From Clostridia bacterium (lineage in GTDB: Bacteria > Bacillota > Clostridia > Oscillospirales > CAG-272): a stretch of DNA of 38,167 nt. A program made the position numbers and the translations under genes. Numbering within the stretch: the stretch's first letter is position 1; each line of letters starts with the position of its first letter. Positions 6,959-14,760 of this stretch are shown here, piece by piece. The notes under the pieces were generated by a model that saw nothing but the letters and a program-made list of their open reading frames with translations, searched no databases and was not told the origin of the DNA. Location: assembly GCA_017399025.1 (NCBI GenBank), contig JAFQEK010000015.1:1-38167 (forward strand), given 5' to 3'.

Positions 6959-8698
6959 ATGACTTCGAGAAATGCATATCCCCGTCCCGAGCTTGTCCGT
7001 CCGGAATGGATCAATCTCTGCGGAGAGTGGGAATTCGAATTTGATTTCGGAAAATCCGGTAAACCGAGAGGTGTTCAGAACAAAGAACAATTGGAACAAA
7101 AAATCACCGTTCCTTTTTGTCCCGAAAGCGAGCGTTCCGGTATTGGATATCGGGATTTTATTCCTGCTTGTTGGTACAGAAAAACAATCAGTGTTCCGCA
7201 CGGTGAGCATGAGCGTGTGCTTCTCCATTTCGAAGCTGCTTGCCATAAAACGGAAGTTTTCATCAACGGCGTTTCCGTTGGTAAGCACAGCGGAAGCTAT
7301 ACCCCTTTTTCCTTTGATATCACAAACGCTTTAACGGAAGGCGAAAATTCCCTTTCCGTATACTGTCAGTCCGATGTTGCGGGAGACGGTGCGCAAGCAA
7401 GCGGTAAGCAATCAGCCCGTTATCATTCCTTCGGTTGCTATTATACGCGTTCCACAGGGATTTACGCGCCTGTCTGGATGGAAGTCGTTCCCTCCGCATA
7501 TCTGAAAAATGTCCGTATGGATCCTGATGTTGACAACGAAAAATTGGATCTGACCCTGACATTCCCCGAAATCGGTATGAAATCCGTGGAATTGACCGCT
7601 TTTCTAAACGGAAAAGAAGTCGGAAAAACAACCGCAAAAACAACGCTTGCAACGCTGAGAATTTCTATTTCCTTGAATGAACTTTCGCTTTGGTCTCTTG
7701 AAACTCCCACACTTTATGATCTTGTGATCAAGACATCCGATGAAAACGGTACGGATACCGTCAACTCCTATTTCGGTATGCGCAAGATTGACCTTGACGG
7801 AAGATGTTTGCGCATCAACGGTAAGCGAGTATTCCAACGTCTGGTATTGGATCAGGGATATTATAAAGACTGTGTTTATACTGCACCCGATGACGATGCC
7901 TTTGCCAAGGATATTTTGCTGTCCAAACGTCTTGGCTTTAACGGAGCGCGTCTCCATGAGCGTGTGTTCGAACGCAGATTCCTCTATGAAGCAGACCGTC
8001 TTGGATATTTGGTTTGGGGCGAATATGCAAACTGGGGATTTGACGTTTCCGATGCGGGTAATCTGAAATATTATCTTTCCGAATGGTCCGAAGCAATGGA
8101 ACGTGATTACAACCATCCGGCGCTCATCGGTTGGTGTCCTTTTAACGAAACCTGGGATGTAAACGGCAGAGAACAGGATAACGGTTTGATCCGCGCCATT
8201 TACGAGTTTACCAAAACCATCGACCCCGTCCGCCCTTGCATTGATACCAGCGGTAATTATCATGTGGTTACGGATATTTATGATATTCACGACTACAATC
8301 AAAATGTTGACGTTTATCGCAAACGCTATGCGGAAATCACGGAAACGGAAATCTTTGAAAATTACGGCAAACGTCAGAAATATAACGGTAAGCCTTATTT
8401 CATCAGCGAATATGGGGGCATCAAATGGGCTTCTCAAATTGAAAACTCTACTACAAGCTGGGGGTACGGCAATTCTCCGAAAACCGTGGAAGAATACGTG
8501 GAACGCTATACGGGTCTGACCGAAGTACTTCTCAGCACCCCCAAGGTCTGCGGTCTTTGCTATACACAGCTCTATGATGTGGAACAGGAACAAAACGGTA
8601 TTTACTATTTCGACCGTTCCCCGAAATTTACCGAAGAAGTCATGGACAAGCTTGCCGCTGTCATGAAACAGGAAGCCGCCATCGAAAAAGAGAGCTGA
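6959..8698 (+). CDS. Glycoside hydrolase family 2 protein (beta-galactosidase/beta-glucuronidase-like)
   Basis: A 579-residue enzyme that should hydrolyse beta-linked sugars by a retaining mechanism. Residues 1-180 form the sugar-binding jelly-roll domain (LCGEWEF, HFEAACHKTEVFINGVSVG), about 180-275 the Ig-like domain, and 275-579 the TIM barrel. The predicted acid/base is E397 in PFNETWDVN and the nucleophile is E484 in FISEYGG, both in the family context. No signal peptide, so the substrate is probably an imported oligosaccharide or glycoside. Its leader (TTACGGAAAGGA...TGCC-ATG) closely matches that of the DUF4838 gene downstream, hinting at shared ancestry of those start regions. Sugar specificity cannot be assigned from sequence. 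Confidence 0.9.
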   Translation: MTSRNAYPRPELVRPEWINLCGEWEFEFDFGKSGKPRGVQNKEQLEQKITVPFCPESERSGIGYRDFIPACWYRKTISVPHGEHERVLLHFEAACHKTEVFINGVSVGKHSGSYTPFSFDITNALTEGENSLSVYCQSDVAGDGAQASGKQSARYHSFGCYYTRSTGIYAPVWMEVVPSAYLKNVRMDPDVDNEKLDLTLTFPEIGMKSVELTAFLNGKEVGKTTAKTTLATLRISISLNELSLWSLETPTLYDLVIKTSDENGTDTVNSYFGMRKIDLDGRCLRINGKRVFQRLVLDQGYYKDCVYTAPDDDAFAKDILLSKRLGFNGARLHERVFERRFLYEADRLGYLVWGEYANWGFDVSDAGNLKYYLSEWSEAMERDYNHPALIGWCPFNETWDVNGREQDNGLIRAIYEFTKTIDPVRPCIDTSGNYHVVTDIYDIHDYNQNVDVYRKRYAEITETEIFENYGKRQKYNGKPYFISEYGGIKWASQIENSTTSWGYGNSPKTVEEYVERYTGLTEVLLSTPKVCGLCYTQLYDVEQEQNGIYYFDRSPKFTEEVMDKLAAVMKQEAAIEKES

Positions 8699-8700
8699 TC

Positions 8701-8912
8701 TGTGGAAAACATTTTCCACGCCTGTATTTGACTGAAATCCACAGTTTGTGGAAACGGATGTGGAAAAAACGAAAGAAACTGTTTGGTTTTTCCGCAAAGC
8801 ATGTGGAAAACTATGTTGAAAAGTGGATTATTCAAATTTTTCCATATAAAAAATAGATTTTCCCATTCTTTCCACTCTTTTTTGTGGAAAACCTTGTGGG
8901 AAATGTGGTAAG
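8701..8912. repeat. Cluster of DnaA-box-like 9-mers
   Basis: Four exact copies of TGTGGAAAA on the plus strand (8701, 8759, 8802, 8883), each one mismatch from the DnaA box TGTGGATAA. Variants include TGTGGAAAC (8747), TGTTGAAAA (8814), TGTGGGAAA (8895), AGTGGATTA (8822), and TTTTCCACG (8712) on the other strand. They lie in 212 bp of non-coding DNA after the GH2 stop. DnaA-box clusters outside oriC are known in Bacillus; whether DnaA binds these is inference. Confidence 0.5.
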
Positions 8913-8935
8913 TTTTATTATCTGAACTTTTACAA

Positions 8936-8978
8936 AAGAGAGTCTTTACAAAAATTTGTATCGACTCTCTTATTTTGT
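8936..8978 (+). terminator. Terminator-like hairpin downstream of GH2
   Basis: Outer 9-bp stem AAGAGAGTC / GACTCTCTT with an inner TACAAA / TTTGTA stem, followed by TATTTTG. It lies about 240 nt after the GH2 stop, beyond the DnaA-box-like cluster. Confidence 0.6.
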
Positions 8979-9134
8979 TCCCCAATATCGCGGCTTATTT
9001 GAAAATATTAATAAAAATTGGGAACATTCTTGCATAAAATGAAATTCAAATAGAGTTAAAATTTGGTTACTATATACAGAAATTTTTGGTGTTTTTGTTG
9101 TGTTTACATAAAATATCAAAATTTTATTAAAAAA
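8979..9134. other. AT-rich intergenic DNA, no gene seen
   Basis: Strongly AT-rich sequence without a convincing ORF, hairpin or repeat. Its only notable trait is that it lies next to the DnaA-box-like cluster, so it could serve as an unwinding region if that cluster were an origin. No clear DnaA-trio array was seen. Confidence 0.5.
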
Positions 9135-9164
9135 TTGGACAAATATGTATATTTATGATATAAT
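9135..9164 (+). promoter_or_regulatory. Promoter for plsC-like/gltS-like/DUF4838 genes
   Basis: TTGGAC (9135-9140), 18-nt spacer, TATAAT (9159-9164); start codon 36 nt downstream with CGGAGG at 9186-9191. Confidence 0.65.
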
Positions 9165-9199
9165 AGTAAATATAGCAAATAAAAACGGAGGTAAATAAT

Positions 9200-10468
9200 A
9201 TGGAAACCGTAAAGCAAGAGAATCTGAAAACGGACGTACCGAAGGATAAGAAAAAAAGTTCCAAGGATTCTGCTTGGCTCAAACCTCGGCATAAAGCCGT
9301 CAGAAACCTTGTTTCTCTCGTTTTGTGTCCATATTCCGCACATAAATATGGAATCAAAGTGGATAAATTCAAGGAACAGAATGGCAGACAGTATCTGATT
9401 CTGTTCAATCATCAAACCGCGTTTGACCAATTTTTCGTTGGAGAAGCCTTTAAGGGGCCGATTTATTATCTTGCCAGCGAAGATATTTTTTCAAAGGGGT
9501 GGGTTTCTTCTCTGATCCGCTATCTGGTTGCGCCCATTCCCATCAAAAAGCAAACTTCCGATATCCGCGCAATCAAAAACTGTTTGCGCGTTGCCAAGGA
9601 AGGCGGAACGATTGCCCTTGCCCCGGAAGGAAACCGTACATACAGCGGAAAAACGGAATTTATGCTGCCAACCATTGCGTTTCTTGCGAAAAAACTGGGA
9701 CTTCCGATCGCGCTTTTCCGCATTGAAGGCGGATACGGTGTTCATCCCCGTTGGAGCGATGCCGTACGCAAAGGCTCCATGCGTGCATATGTTTCCAAGG
9801 TTATAGAACCTGAAGAATATCAAAAAATGTCTACGGACGAGCTTTTCCGCGTGATCAAGGAAGGTCTTTATGTCAACGAAGCGAACGCGGAACATGAATT
9901 TCTGCACGATAAACGTGCGGAATATCTGGAACGCGCCGTCTATGTTTGTCCCGACTGCGGTCTCTCAACCTTTGAATCGAACGGCAATGAAATCGAATGC
10001 ATGCGTTGCCACAAAAAAATTTCCTATGAACCCACAACGGAGCTGAAAGGTGTCGGTTTTGAATTTCCGTTCCGTTTCGTCAACGATTGGTACGAATATC
10101 AGCAAGATTTCGTCCGCGGATTGGACCTTTCTTTCTATACACAAACACCGATGTACCGTGAAAAAGCAGGTCTTTCAGAAGTTATTGTCTATAAAGATAA
10201 GATTCGTTTGCGCGAGGAAGCGGAAATCTGTCTGTATGGCGATCGCATTGTCATTGACGAAGGAAAAGAAAACGAGCTTTGTTTCCCGTTTTCGGATACA
10301 CCTGCTGTTACCGTACTCGGCAAAAACAAATTGAATATTTATTCCGATGGAAAAATCTATCAGCTTAAAGGAAGCAAACGCTTCAACGCGCTGAAATACG
10401 TTAATATCTTCCATCATTTCAAAAATACGGAAAAAGGAGATCCTCATGGAGAATTTTTGGGATTATAA
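9200..10468 (+). CDS. PlsC-family acyltransferase with C-terminal zinc ribbon
   Basis: A 422-residue protein. The N-terminal 230 residues form a glycerolphosphate acyltransferase domain: block I N70-H-Q-T-A-F-D76 supplies the catalytic His/Asp pair, and block III is PEGNRTYSG at 142-150. The usual role is acyl transfer to 1-acyl-glycerol-3-phosphate at the membrane in phospholipid synthesis. Typical PlsC proteins are about 200-250 residues; here about 170 extra residues carry four cysteines, CPDC (C250, C253) and CMRC (C267, C270), that fit a zinc ribbon. No transmembrane helix is obvious, and the lysine-rich N-terminus may bind the membrane. The end overlaps the transporter gene by 23 bp. 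The acyl acceptor is unknown. Confidence 0.85.
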   Translation: METVKQENLKTDVPKDKKKSSKDSAWLKPRHKAVRNLVSLVLCPYSAHKYGIKVDKFKEQNGRQYLILFNHQTAFDQFFVGEAFKGPIYYLASEDIFSKGWVSSLIRYLVAPIPIKKQTSDIRAIKNCLRVAKEGGTIALAPEGNRTYSGKTEFMLPTIAFLAKKLGLPIALFRIEGGYGVHPRWSDAVRKGSMRAYVSKVIEPEEYQKMSTDELFRVIKEGLYVNEANAEHEFLHDKRAEYLERAVYVCPDCGLSTFESNGNEIECMRCHKKISYEPTTELKGVGFEFPFRFVNDWYEYQQDFVRGLDLSFYTQTPMYREKAGLSEVIVYKDKIRLREEAEICLYGDRIVIDEGKENELCFPFSDTPAVTVLGKNKLNIYSDGKIYQLKGSKRFNALKYVNIFHHFKNTEKGDPHGEFLGL

Positions 10469-11834
10469 AGTTTGGGGCTTTATCAATCTGATTGCAGTTC
10501 TTTTGCTCAGTCTGATGGCTGCCAACGCTTTGAAAAAAACGATCAAGGTTTTGGAAAAATCCTTGATTCCGACCTCCGTGCTCGGAGGAACTATTCTGCT
10601 TGTAATTGCAGGCTTTTACGACCTGATCACCAAAACACCTTTATTTGAAACCAGATTTTTTGGAACTAACGGCTATGAAACCTTGGAAATTATCACCTAT
10701 CACACTTTGGCGCTTGGCTTTATTGCTTCCACCTTCAAAAGCACAAGAGGTAAACTGACGCCCAAACGCGCTTCGGAAATTTTCGATACCGGTCTTACCA
10801 CCGTTTCCACTTATCTTTTACAGGGGTTCGTTGGTATGGGTATTACTATCGTCGCTGCTTTCATTATAGAAGATTTCTTTTCCGCTTCCGGTCTTTTGGT
10901 TGCATTCGGTTTCGGACAGGGTACGGGACAAGCCATGAACTACGGAAATATTTATGAAACCGAATATGGCTTTACGGGAGGAAAAACCTTTGGACTGACA
11001 ATTGCTGCGCTTGGATTTCTATGTGCAAGCTTTGGCGGTGTTATCCATTTGCAAATGCTCAAAAGAAAGAAGAAGAGAGTCATTGGCAACGGTTCGGACG
11101 GGGAAGATTTTTCCATGGAAGAAATTCAAACCAAGAATGAAATTCCCATGCAGGGAAGTATGGATAAAATGACGGTTGAGGTCGCACTTGTGATGATCAC
11201 TTATCTGTTGACCTATTTGATTATTTTTTGGCTTGGAAACTTTTTACCCGGTATGAAATCCGTTATTTACGGCTTTAACTTTCTCATTGGTGTGCTTTCT
11301 GCTATGCTGATCAAACAAATTTTGAAGCTTTTGAAAAAATATTCTTTCTCAAAAAAAGAATACATCAACGATTTTCTGATGACCCGTGTAAGCAACTTTT
11401 TCTTCGACCTGATGGTTGTTGCGGGAATTGCTGCCATCCGTTTGGGCATACTGAAAAACTATTGGGGTATTATGATCATCCTTGCTGTTGCAGGTTTGAT
11501 TGTAACGTATTGGTATAATCGTTTCGTAAGCAAGATGCTGTTCCGTGAATACAGAGAAGAACAATTTCTCATGATGTTTGGTATGCTGATGGGAACCGCA
11601 AGTACGGGAACCATTCTTCTCCGTGAAATTGATGGAGAATTCAAAACTCCGGCGGCAGACAATATGGTATATCAGAACTTCCCAGCTATCGCTTTCGGCT
11701 TTCCGCTGATGATCCTTGCCACCCTTGCACCAAAAGAACCGATCCTGACCTTTATCATTCTGATTGCATTCTATCTTGTTCTGAATTTGATCCTTTTCAG
11801 GAGCTATATTTTCAAAAGAAGAAAAAAGAAATAA
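10446..11834 (+). CDS. GltS-like sodium/glutamate symporter family protein
   Basis: A 462-residue polytopic membrane protein with about ten to twelve hydrophobic segments in two halves, separated by a charged cytoplasmic loop near residues 200-240. Glycine-rich motifs typical of the ESS (GltS) family occur in both halves: GFGQGTGQAMNYG near 158 and GMLMGTASTGTILLREID near 380. The expected role is sodium-coupled uptake of glutamate or a related dicarboxylate or amino acid. AAGGAG lies 7 nt before the ATG, inside the end of the acyltransferase gene, so the two are translationally coupled. The DUF4838 gene follows 42 nt later. Substrate is not assigned; the family match rests on motif memory and topology. 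Confidence 0.75.
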   Translation: MENFWDYKVWGFINLIAVLLLSLMAANALKKTIKVLEKSLIPTSVLGGTILLVIAGFYDLITKTPLFETRFFGTNGYETLEIITYHTLALGFIASTFKSTRGKLTPKRASEIFDTGLTTVSTYLLQGFVGMGITIVAAFIIEDFFSASGLLVAFGFGQGTGQAMNYGNIYETEYGFTGGKTFGLTIAALGFLCASFGGVIHLQMLKRKKKRVIGNGSDGEDFSMEEIQTKNEIPMQGSMDKMTVEVALVMITYLLTYLIIFWLGNFLPGMKSVIYGFNFLIGVLSAMLIKQILKLLKKYSFSKKEYINDFLMTRVSNFFFDLMVVAGIAAIRLGILKNYWGIMIILAVAGLIVTYWYNRFVSKMLFREYREEQFLMMFGMLMGTASTGTILLREIDGEFKTPAADNMVYQNFPAIAFGFPLMILATLAPKEPILTFIILIAFYLVLNLILFRSYIFKRRKKK

Positions 11835-11876
11835 AATTCTGTTTTTGCACGAATACATTACGGAAAGGATTTTGCC

Positions 11877-12848
11877 ATGAAAATCAATACATCTTCTTTA
11901 TTGATCCATCCTGAAGAATTGAGTCGAAAATGGATTGAACGCTGTGTGGCTCTGAAAATTCCGACACTTGCGCTCCATCCTGTCGGCGGTTTCCGTTCTC
12001 CGCTTACCATGAAAGCCATGCTGGACTGTCTGGAAACACCGGAATATCGCGCTTTGATCGATGAAGCTGTGGAAAAAGGTTTGCAGATTGAATATGAAAT
12101 GCATGCCGCACGGTATTTTTTGCCTGCTTCGGAATTTGAAAAGCACCCCGAATGGTTCCGTATGGATAAAGAAGGCAACCGCACACCCAAAATCAACTGC
12201 TGCGCTTCCAATGAAGAAGCTCTTGATTTTATTGCAAAGCGCGCAGCGGAAACGGTCAAAAAATTATACCGTTCCTCTCATAGATATTTTTTCTGGCTTG
12301 ACGATGCACCCGATGCCGCCTGCCGCTGTCCTAAGTGCGCAGAGCTTTCCGCTGCGGATCAACAGCTGATTATCATGAACCGTATGCTGGAAGAAATCAA
12401 AAAGGTTGATCCCGAAGCCGAGCTTGCTTACCTTGCTTATTACAGCACGCTTACTCCGCCCGAAAAAATCCGTCCTGCAGAAGGTATTTTCCTGGAATAT
12501 GCGCCCATTGACCGCGATCACCATACCCCGCTGTCCTGTGTGGATAACGAAAAAAACAATAGTCAGAATCAACATATCAAAGAGCTTTTGCAATTTTTCG
12601 GTTCAGTTAACGCAAAAGTTCTGGATTATTGGCTGGACAATTCTCTTTTTTCCGATTGGAAAAAACCGCCCAAAGTCTTTTTACCGGATAGTCGTGTCAT
12701 TCATGCAGACTTTGATTATTATGCCGATCTCGGGTTCCGGGACATTTCCTGCTTTGCATGTTATCTCGGAGAAGATTATGAAGCACTTTACGGAGAACCT
12801 GATATCAGCTCCTTTGCCGAAGCGTATCATCGTTTGAATAAACTTTAA
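11877..12848 (+). CDS. DUF4838-type glycosidase-like protein
   Basis: A 323-residue protein resembling the DUF4838 family, a TIM-barrel group distantly related to glycoside hydrolases. Key segments are FFWLDDAPDAACRCPKCAEL (two Asp at 142-143, a Cys cluster at 149-154), then DQQLIIMNRMLEEI, LAYLAYYSTLTPPEKI and YAPIDRDHHTPL, which match the family's order. The Asp pair is in the position expected of a barrel active site, but chemistry is unknown. No signal peptide, so it acts in the cytosol. It ends the gene cluster that starts at 9200. Its ribosome site and leader resemble those of the GH2 gene, which supports a shared role in glycoside use. Confidence 0.75.
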   Translation: MKINTSSLLIHPEELSRKWIERCVALKIPTLALHPVGGFRSPLTMKAMLDCLETPEYRALIDEAVEKGLQIEYEMHAARYFLPASEFEKHPEWFRMDKEGNRTPKINCCASNEEALDFIAKRAAETVKKLYRSSHRYFFWLDDAPDAACRCPKCAELSAADQQLIIMNRMLEEIKKVDPEAELAYLAYYSTLTPPEKIRPAEGIFLEYAPIDRDHHTPLSCVDNEKNNSQNQHIKELLQFFGSVNAKVLDYWLDNSLFSDWKKPPKVFLPDSRVIHADFDYYADLGFRDISCFACYLGEDYEALYGEPDISSFAEAYHRLNKL

Positions 12849-12850
12849 TA

Positions 12851-12889
12851 AAAAATTACCGAACACGGACCCGTGTTCGGTAATTTTTT
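12851..12889. terminator. Strong bidirectional terminator
   Basis: Near-perfect stem of more than 12 bp (TTACCGAACACG / CGTGTTCGGTAA) flanked by A and T runs on both sides. It separates the plus-strand DUF4838 gene from the convergent SPFH gene; repeat copy 3 starts right after it. Confidence 0.9.
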
Positions 12890-12893
12890 ATTC

Positions 12894-12967
12894 TATAGGA
12901 AATTGCTCAAAACCAACCTCACTGTTTTGCATTATTTAGATGTAAATGAAGCTTGGATATGCGAGCA
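12894..12967 (+). repeat. Terminator-linked structured repeat, copy 3
   Basis: 74 bp beginning TATAGGAAATT and ending GCGAGCA, aligned over its whole length with the copies at 2982 and 3109 (shared GTTTTGCATT core). The closing stem (CTCACT / TGCGAG) has lost two pairs, so this copy looks decayed. It too follows a terminator ending TTTTTTATTC. Confidence 0.7.
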
Positions 12968-12985
12968 CCTACTTTTGTATACAGA

Positions 12986-13933
12986 TCAATTGTTTATATC
13001 CGTATCGTCTGAAGTCAATTCTTTCAGGCTTGCAGCAAGACCTGCCAAGGATTGAATTTCGCTCGGAATAATAATTTTGGTTGCCTTTCCGTCAGCGGCT
13101 TTTTCAAACGCTTCCAGGCTCTTGATGGCAATCACTTTATCGGAAGGAGCAGCATCATTGATCAGTTTGATACCTGCGGCGGTCGCTTCCTGAACTTTGA
13201 GGATTGCTTCCGCTTCGCCTTCCGCTTCACGGATACGGGATTCCTTCTGTGCTTCCGCAAGAAGAATCTGTTTCTGCTTTTGTGCTTCCGCATCCAGAAT
13301 CATTGCCTGCTTTTTACCTTCCGCAACAAGAACGGTGGAGTTCTTTTCACCCTCTGCGCGGAGAATCAATTCACGGCGTTCGCGTTCTGCTTTCATCTGT
13401 TTTTCCATTGCATCCTGAATTTCACGGGGAGGCATGATGTTTTTCAATTCCACGCGGTTGACTTTGATTCCCCAAGGGTCGGTTGCTTCATCCAGAATCG
13501 AGCGCATTTTGGTATTGATAATATCACGGGAAGTCAAAGTGCTGTCCAGTTCAAGATCGCCGATGATATTACGAAGTGTGGTTGCCGTCAGATTTTCAAT
13601 GGCAGACATCGGAGATTGTACCCCATAAGAATACATTTTACAGTCCGTAATCTGGAAAAAGATAACGGTATCGATCTGCATTTTTACATTGTCTTTTGTA
13701 ATAACAGGCTGGGGAGGAAAATCGGCAACCTGTTCCATCAGACTGATTTTTTTTGCAATTCTGTCAATAAACGGAAGTTTGAAATGAAGTCCTGTCGTCC
13801 ATGTAGCGTGATATGCCCCCAGTCTTTCAATGACATAAGCATTCGCTTGGGGGACGATTTTGATGCAGGACACAACAAGAATAACAATGAGAGCAGCAAG
13901 AGCAAGAAGAATAAAAATAATCGCATCATCCAT
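12986..13933 (-). CDS. SPFH/Band 7 (stomatin/QmcA-like) membrane protein
   Basis: A 315-residue protein with one N-terminal transmembrane helix (residues 5-25), then the SPFH domain at about 25-190 (VPQANAYVIERLGAYHATW, GLHFKLPFIDRI). A long Ala/Glu/Lys/Gln-rich coiled coil (about 180-265) and a short C-terminal segment follow. Such proteins form large ring-like scaffolds in membrane microdomains and often associate with NfeD proteins. The nfeD-like gene lies just upstream, with a 27-nt gap. RBS AAAGGAAA precedes the ATG. Length is typical of the QmcA/stomatin group rather than flotillin. The expected job is membrane organisation or proteostasis; the partners are inferred from context. Confidence 0.9.
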   Translation of the reverse strand: MDDAIIFILLALAALIVILVVSCIKIVPQANAYVIERLGAYHATWTTGLHFKLPFIDRIAKKISLMEQVADFPPQPVITKDNVKMQIDTVIFFQITDCKMYSYGVQSPMSAIENLTATTLRNIIGDLELDSTLTSRDIINTKMRSILDEATDPWGIKVNRVELKNIMPPREIQDAMEKQMKAERERRELILRAEGEKNSTVLVAEGKKQAMILDAEAQKQKQILLAEAQKESRIREAEGEAEAILKVQEATAAGIKLINDAAPSDKVIAIKSLEAFEKAADGKATKIIIPSEIQSLAGLAASLKELTSDDTDINN

Positions 13934-13960
13934 AATCAGAATTTCCTTTCTTATAAAAAT

Positions 13961-14407
13961 TTAATTTTTCTTTTCACAGATCAGTTTCACACCTTCAATG
14001 GAAAGCACACGGACAACCTCGCCTTCGGTATAGGTAACAGACTCATCCGAAGAACGCGCCGACCAAATCTGTCCGCGTACCTTAACCTGCCCCTTTGCTT
14101 CCAGATTATTGATCGGTTCCAAAACAACTGCATCCGAACCAAGCAGAGAATCTGCATTGGTGGCAACAGGTTTGACACCGAAGCATTTTCTGAACAAAGG
14201 CTTGATAAAAATCATCAAAAGCAGGAAGGTAATGAAAAAAACGACCAATTGAATCCAAAGCTGTACCTCGCAAAGCGCCAGAATCATGGAAATACAAGCA
14301 GAGGGTACAAACCAGATGGAAACCAACGTGACAGTAGAAGCTTCTGCAATGATTGCCAGAACAATCACACCGAGCCATACATAAGCCATCGTTTGCACAT
14401 AAATCAT
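13961..14407 (-). CDS. NfeD-like membrane protein
   Basis: A short NfeD protein of up to 148 residues: three hydrophobic helices in residues 6-72, then a C-terminal OB-fold domain at about 88-145 (LEAKGQVKVRGQIWSAR, EGEVVRVLSIEGVKLICEKK). These proteins accompany SPFH proteins and are thought to help assemble membrane microdomains. The start is uncertain. The ATG at 14407 abuts the GGAAAGG site with no spacing; a GTG at 14398 has a 9-nt spacing that fits better, and an in-frame ATG lies at 14389. It is the first gene of the pair, under the promoter at 14440-14468. Confidence 0.85.
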   Translation of the reverse strand: MIYVQTMAYVWLGVIVLAIIAEASTVTLVSIWFVPSACISMILALCEVQLWIQLVVFFITFLLLMIFIKPLFRKCFGVKPVATNADSLLGSDAVVLEPINNLEAKGQVKVRGQIWSARSSDESVTYTEGEVVRVLSIEGVKLICEKKN

Positions 14408-14433
14408 CCTTTCCGAAATCCATAAAAGATTTC

Positions 14434-14468
14434 ATATACAGTATATCATAAAATCTTGTTTTTGTAAA
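14434..14468 (-). promoter_or_regulatory. Sigma-A promoter for nfeD-SPFH with small palindrome
   Basis: On the minus strand TTTACA (-35), 17-nt spacer, TATACT (-10, at 14440-14445). The -10 lies within the palindrome ATATAC-A-GTATAT (14434-14446), which may be chance in AT-rich DNA. Confidence 0.65.
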
Positions 14469-14544
14469 TAGAAATGCAGGAAAAACGTACTGTTTTCTTC
14501 ATTGCAACGGATCATAAAAAAATTTTATAAATTTTTCAAAAAAA

Positions 14545-14580
14545 TTGTAACTTTTTTTGCGTTTTTTAAATTGTATTATA
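14545..14580 (+). promoter_or_regulatory. Second ECF-like promoter motif
   Basis: TTGTAAC followed by a T-rich stretch (TTTTTTTGCGTTTTTT), then TTGTATTATA. It resembles the element in front of the ECF sigma gene (TTGCAAC plus T-rich spacer), but the -10 half differs. It is followed by a ribosome site and a 9-codon ORF. Confidence 0.35.
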
Positions 14581-14607
14581 TAGAATCTGCCGCTGGAGGT
14601 GTTTTTT

Positions 14608-14637
14608 ATGAAAAAGCTTAAAGAAAATCCGTGTTAG
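14608..14637 (+). CDS. Nine-codon mini-ORF with strong ribosome site
   Basis: ATG AAA AAG CTT AAA GAA AAT CCG TGT TAG (MKKLKENPC), with GGAGG at 14595-14599 placed 8 nt upstream, the ideal distance. It sits between the ECF-like promoter motif and lipoprotein A. It may be a leader peptide, a remnant of a larger gene, or chance. No attenuator-type hairpin is obvious after it. Confidence 0.3.
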   Translation: MKKLKENPC

Positions 14638-14696
14638 CATAGATATAGTATATTGTCAAGAAAATCTCCCTAATGTATAAAAATATATGATTTTTA

Positions 14697-14725
14697 TTGA
14701 CAAATGATTTATTTTATGGAATTTT
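14697..14725 (+). promoter_or_regulatory. Tentative sigma-A promoter for lipoprotein A
   Basis: Perfect TTGACA (14697-14702) but a poor -10 (AATTTT) at 17 nt. RBS GGAGG at 14747-14751. Confidence 0.35.
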
Positions 14726-14760
14726 ATTAATAAAAAACTTAACAATGGAGGAAAATTCAA

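Noticed and set aside
7604..8797. Minus-strand 397-codon open frame opposite the GH2 gene
   Set aside because: Shadow of a clear GH2 enzyme; composition is skewed and no motif is present.
13052..14425. Plus-strand 457-codon open frame across the NfeD/SPFH genes
   Set aside because: It is antisense to two recognisable genes, is rich in Phe, Cys, His, Asn and Arg with no domain, and crosses both genes; it is a by-product of codon use.
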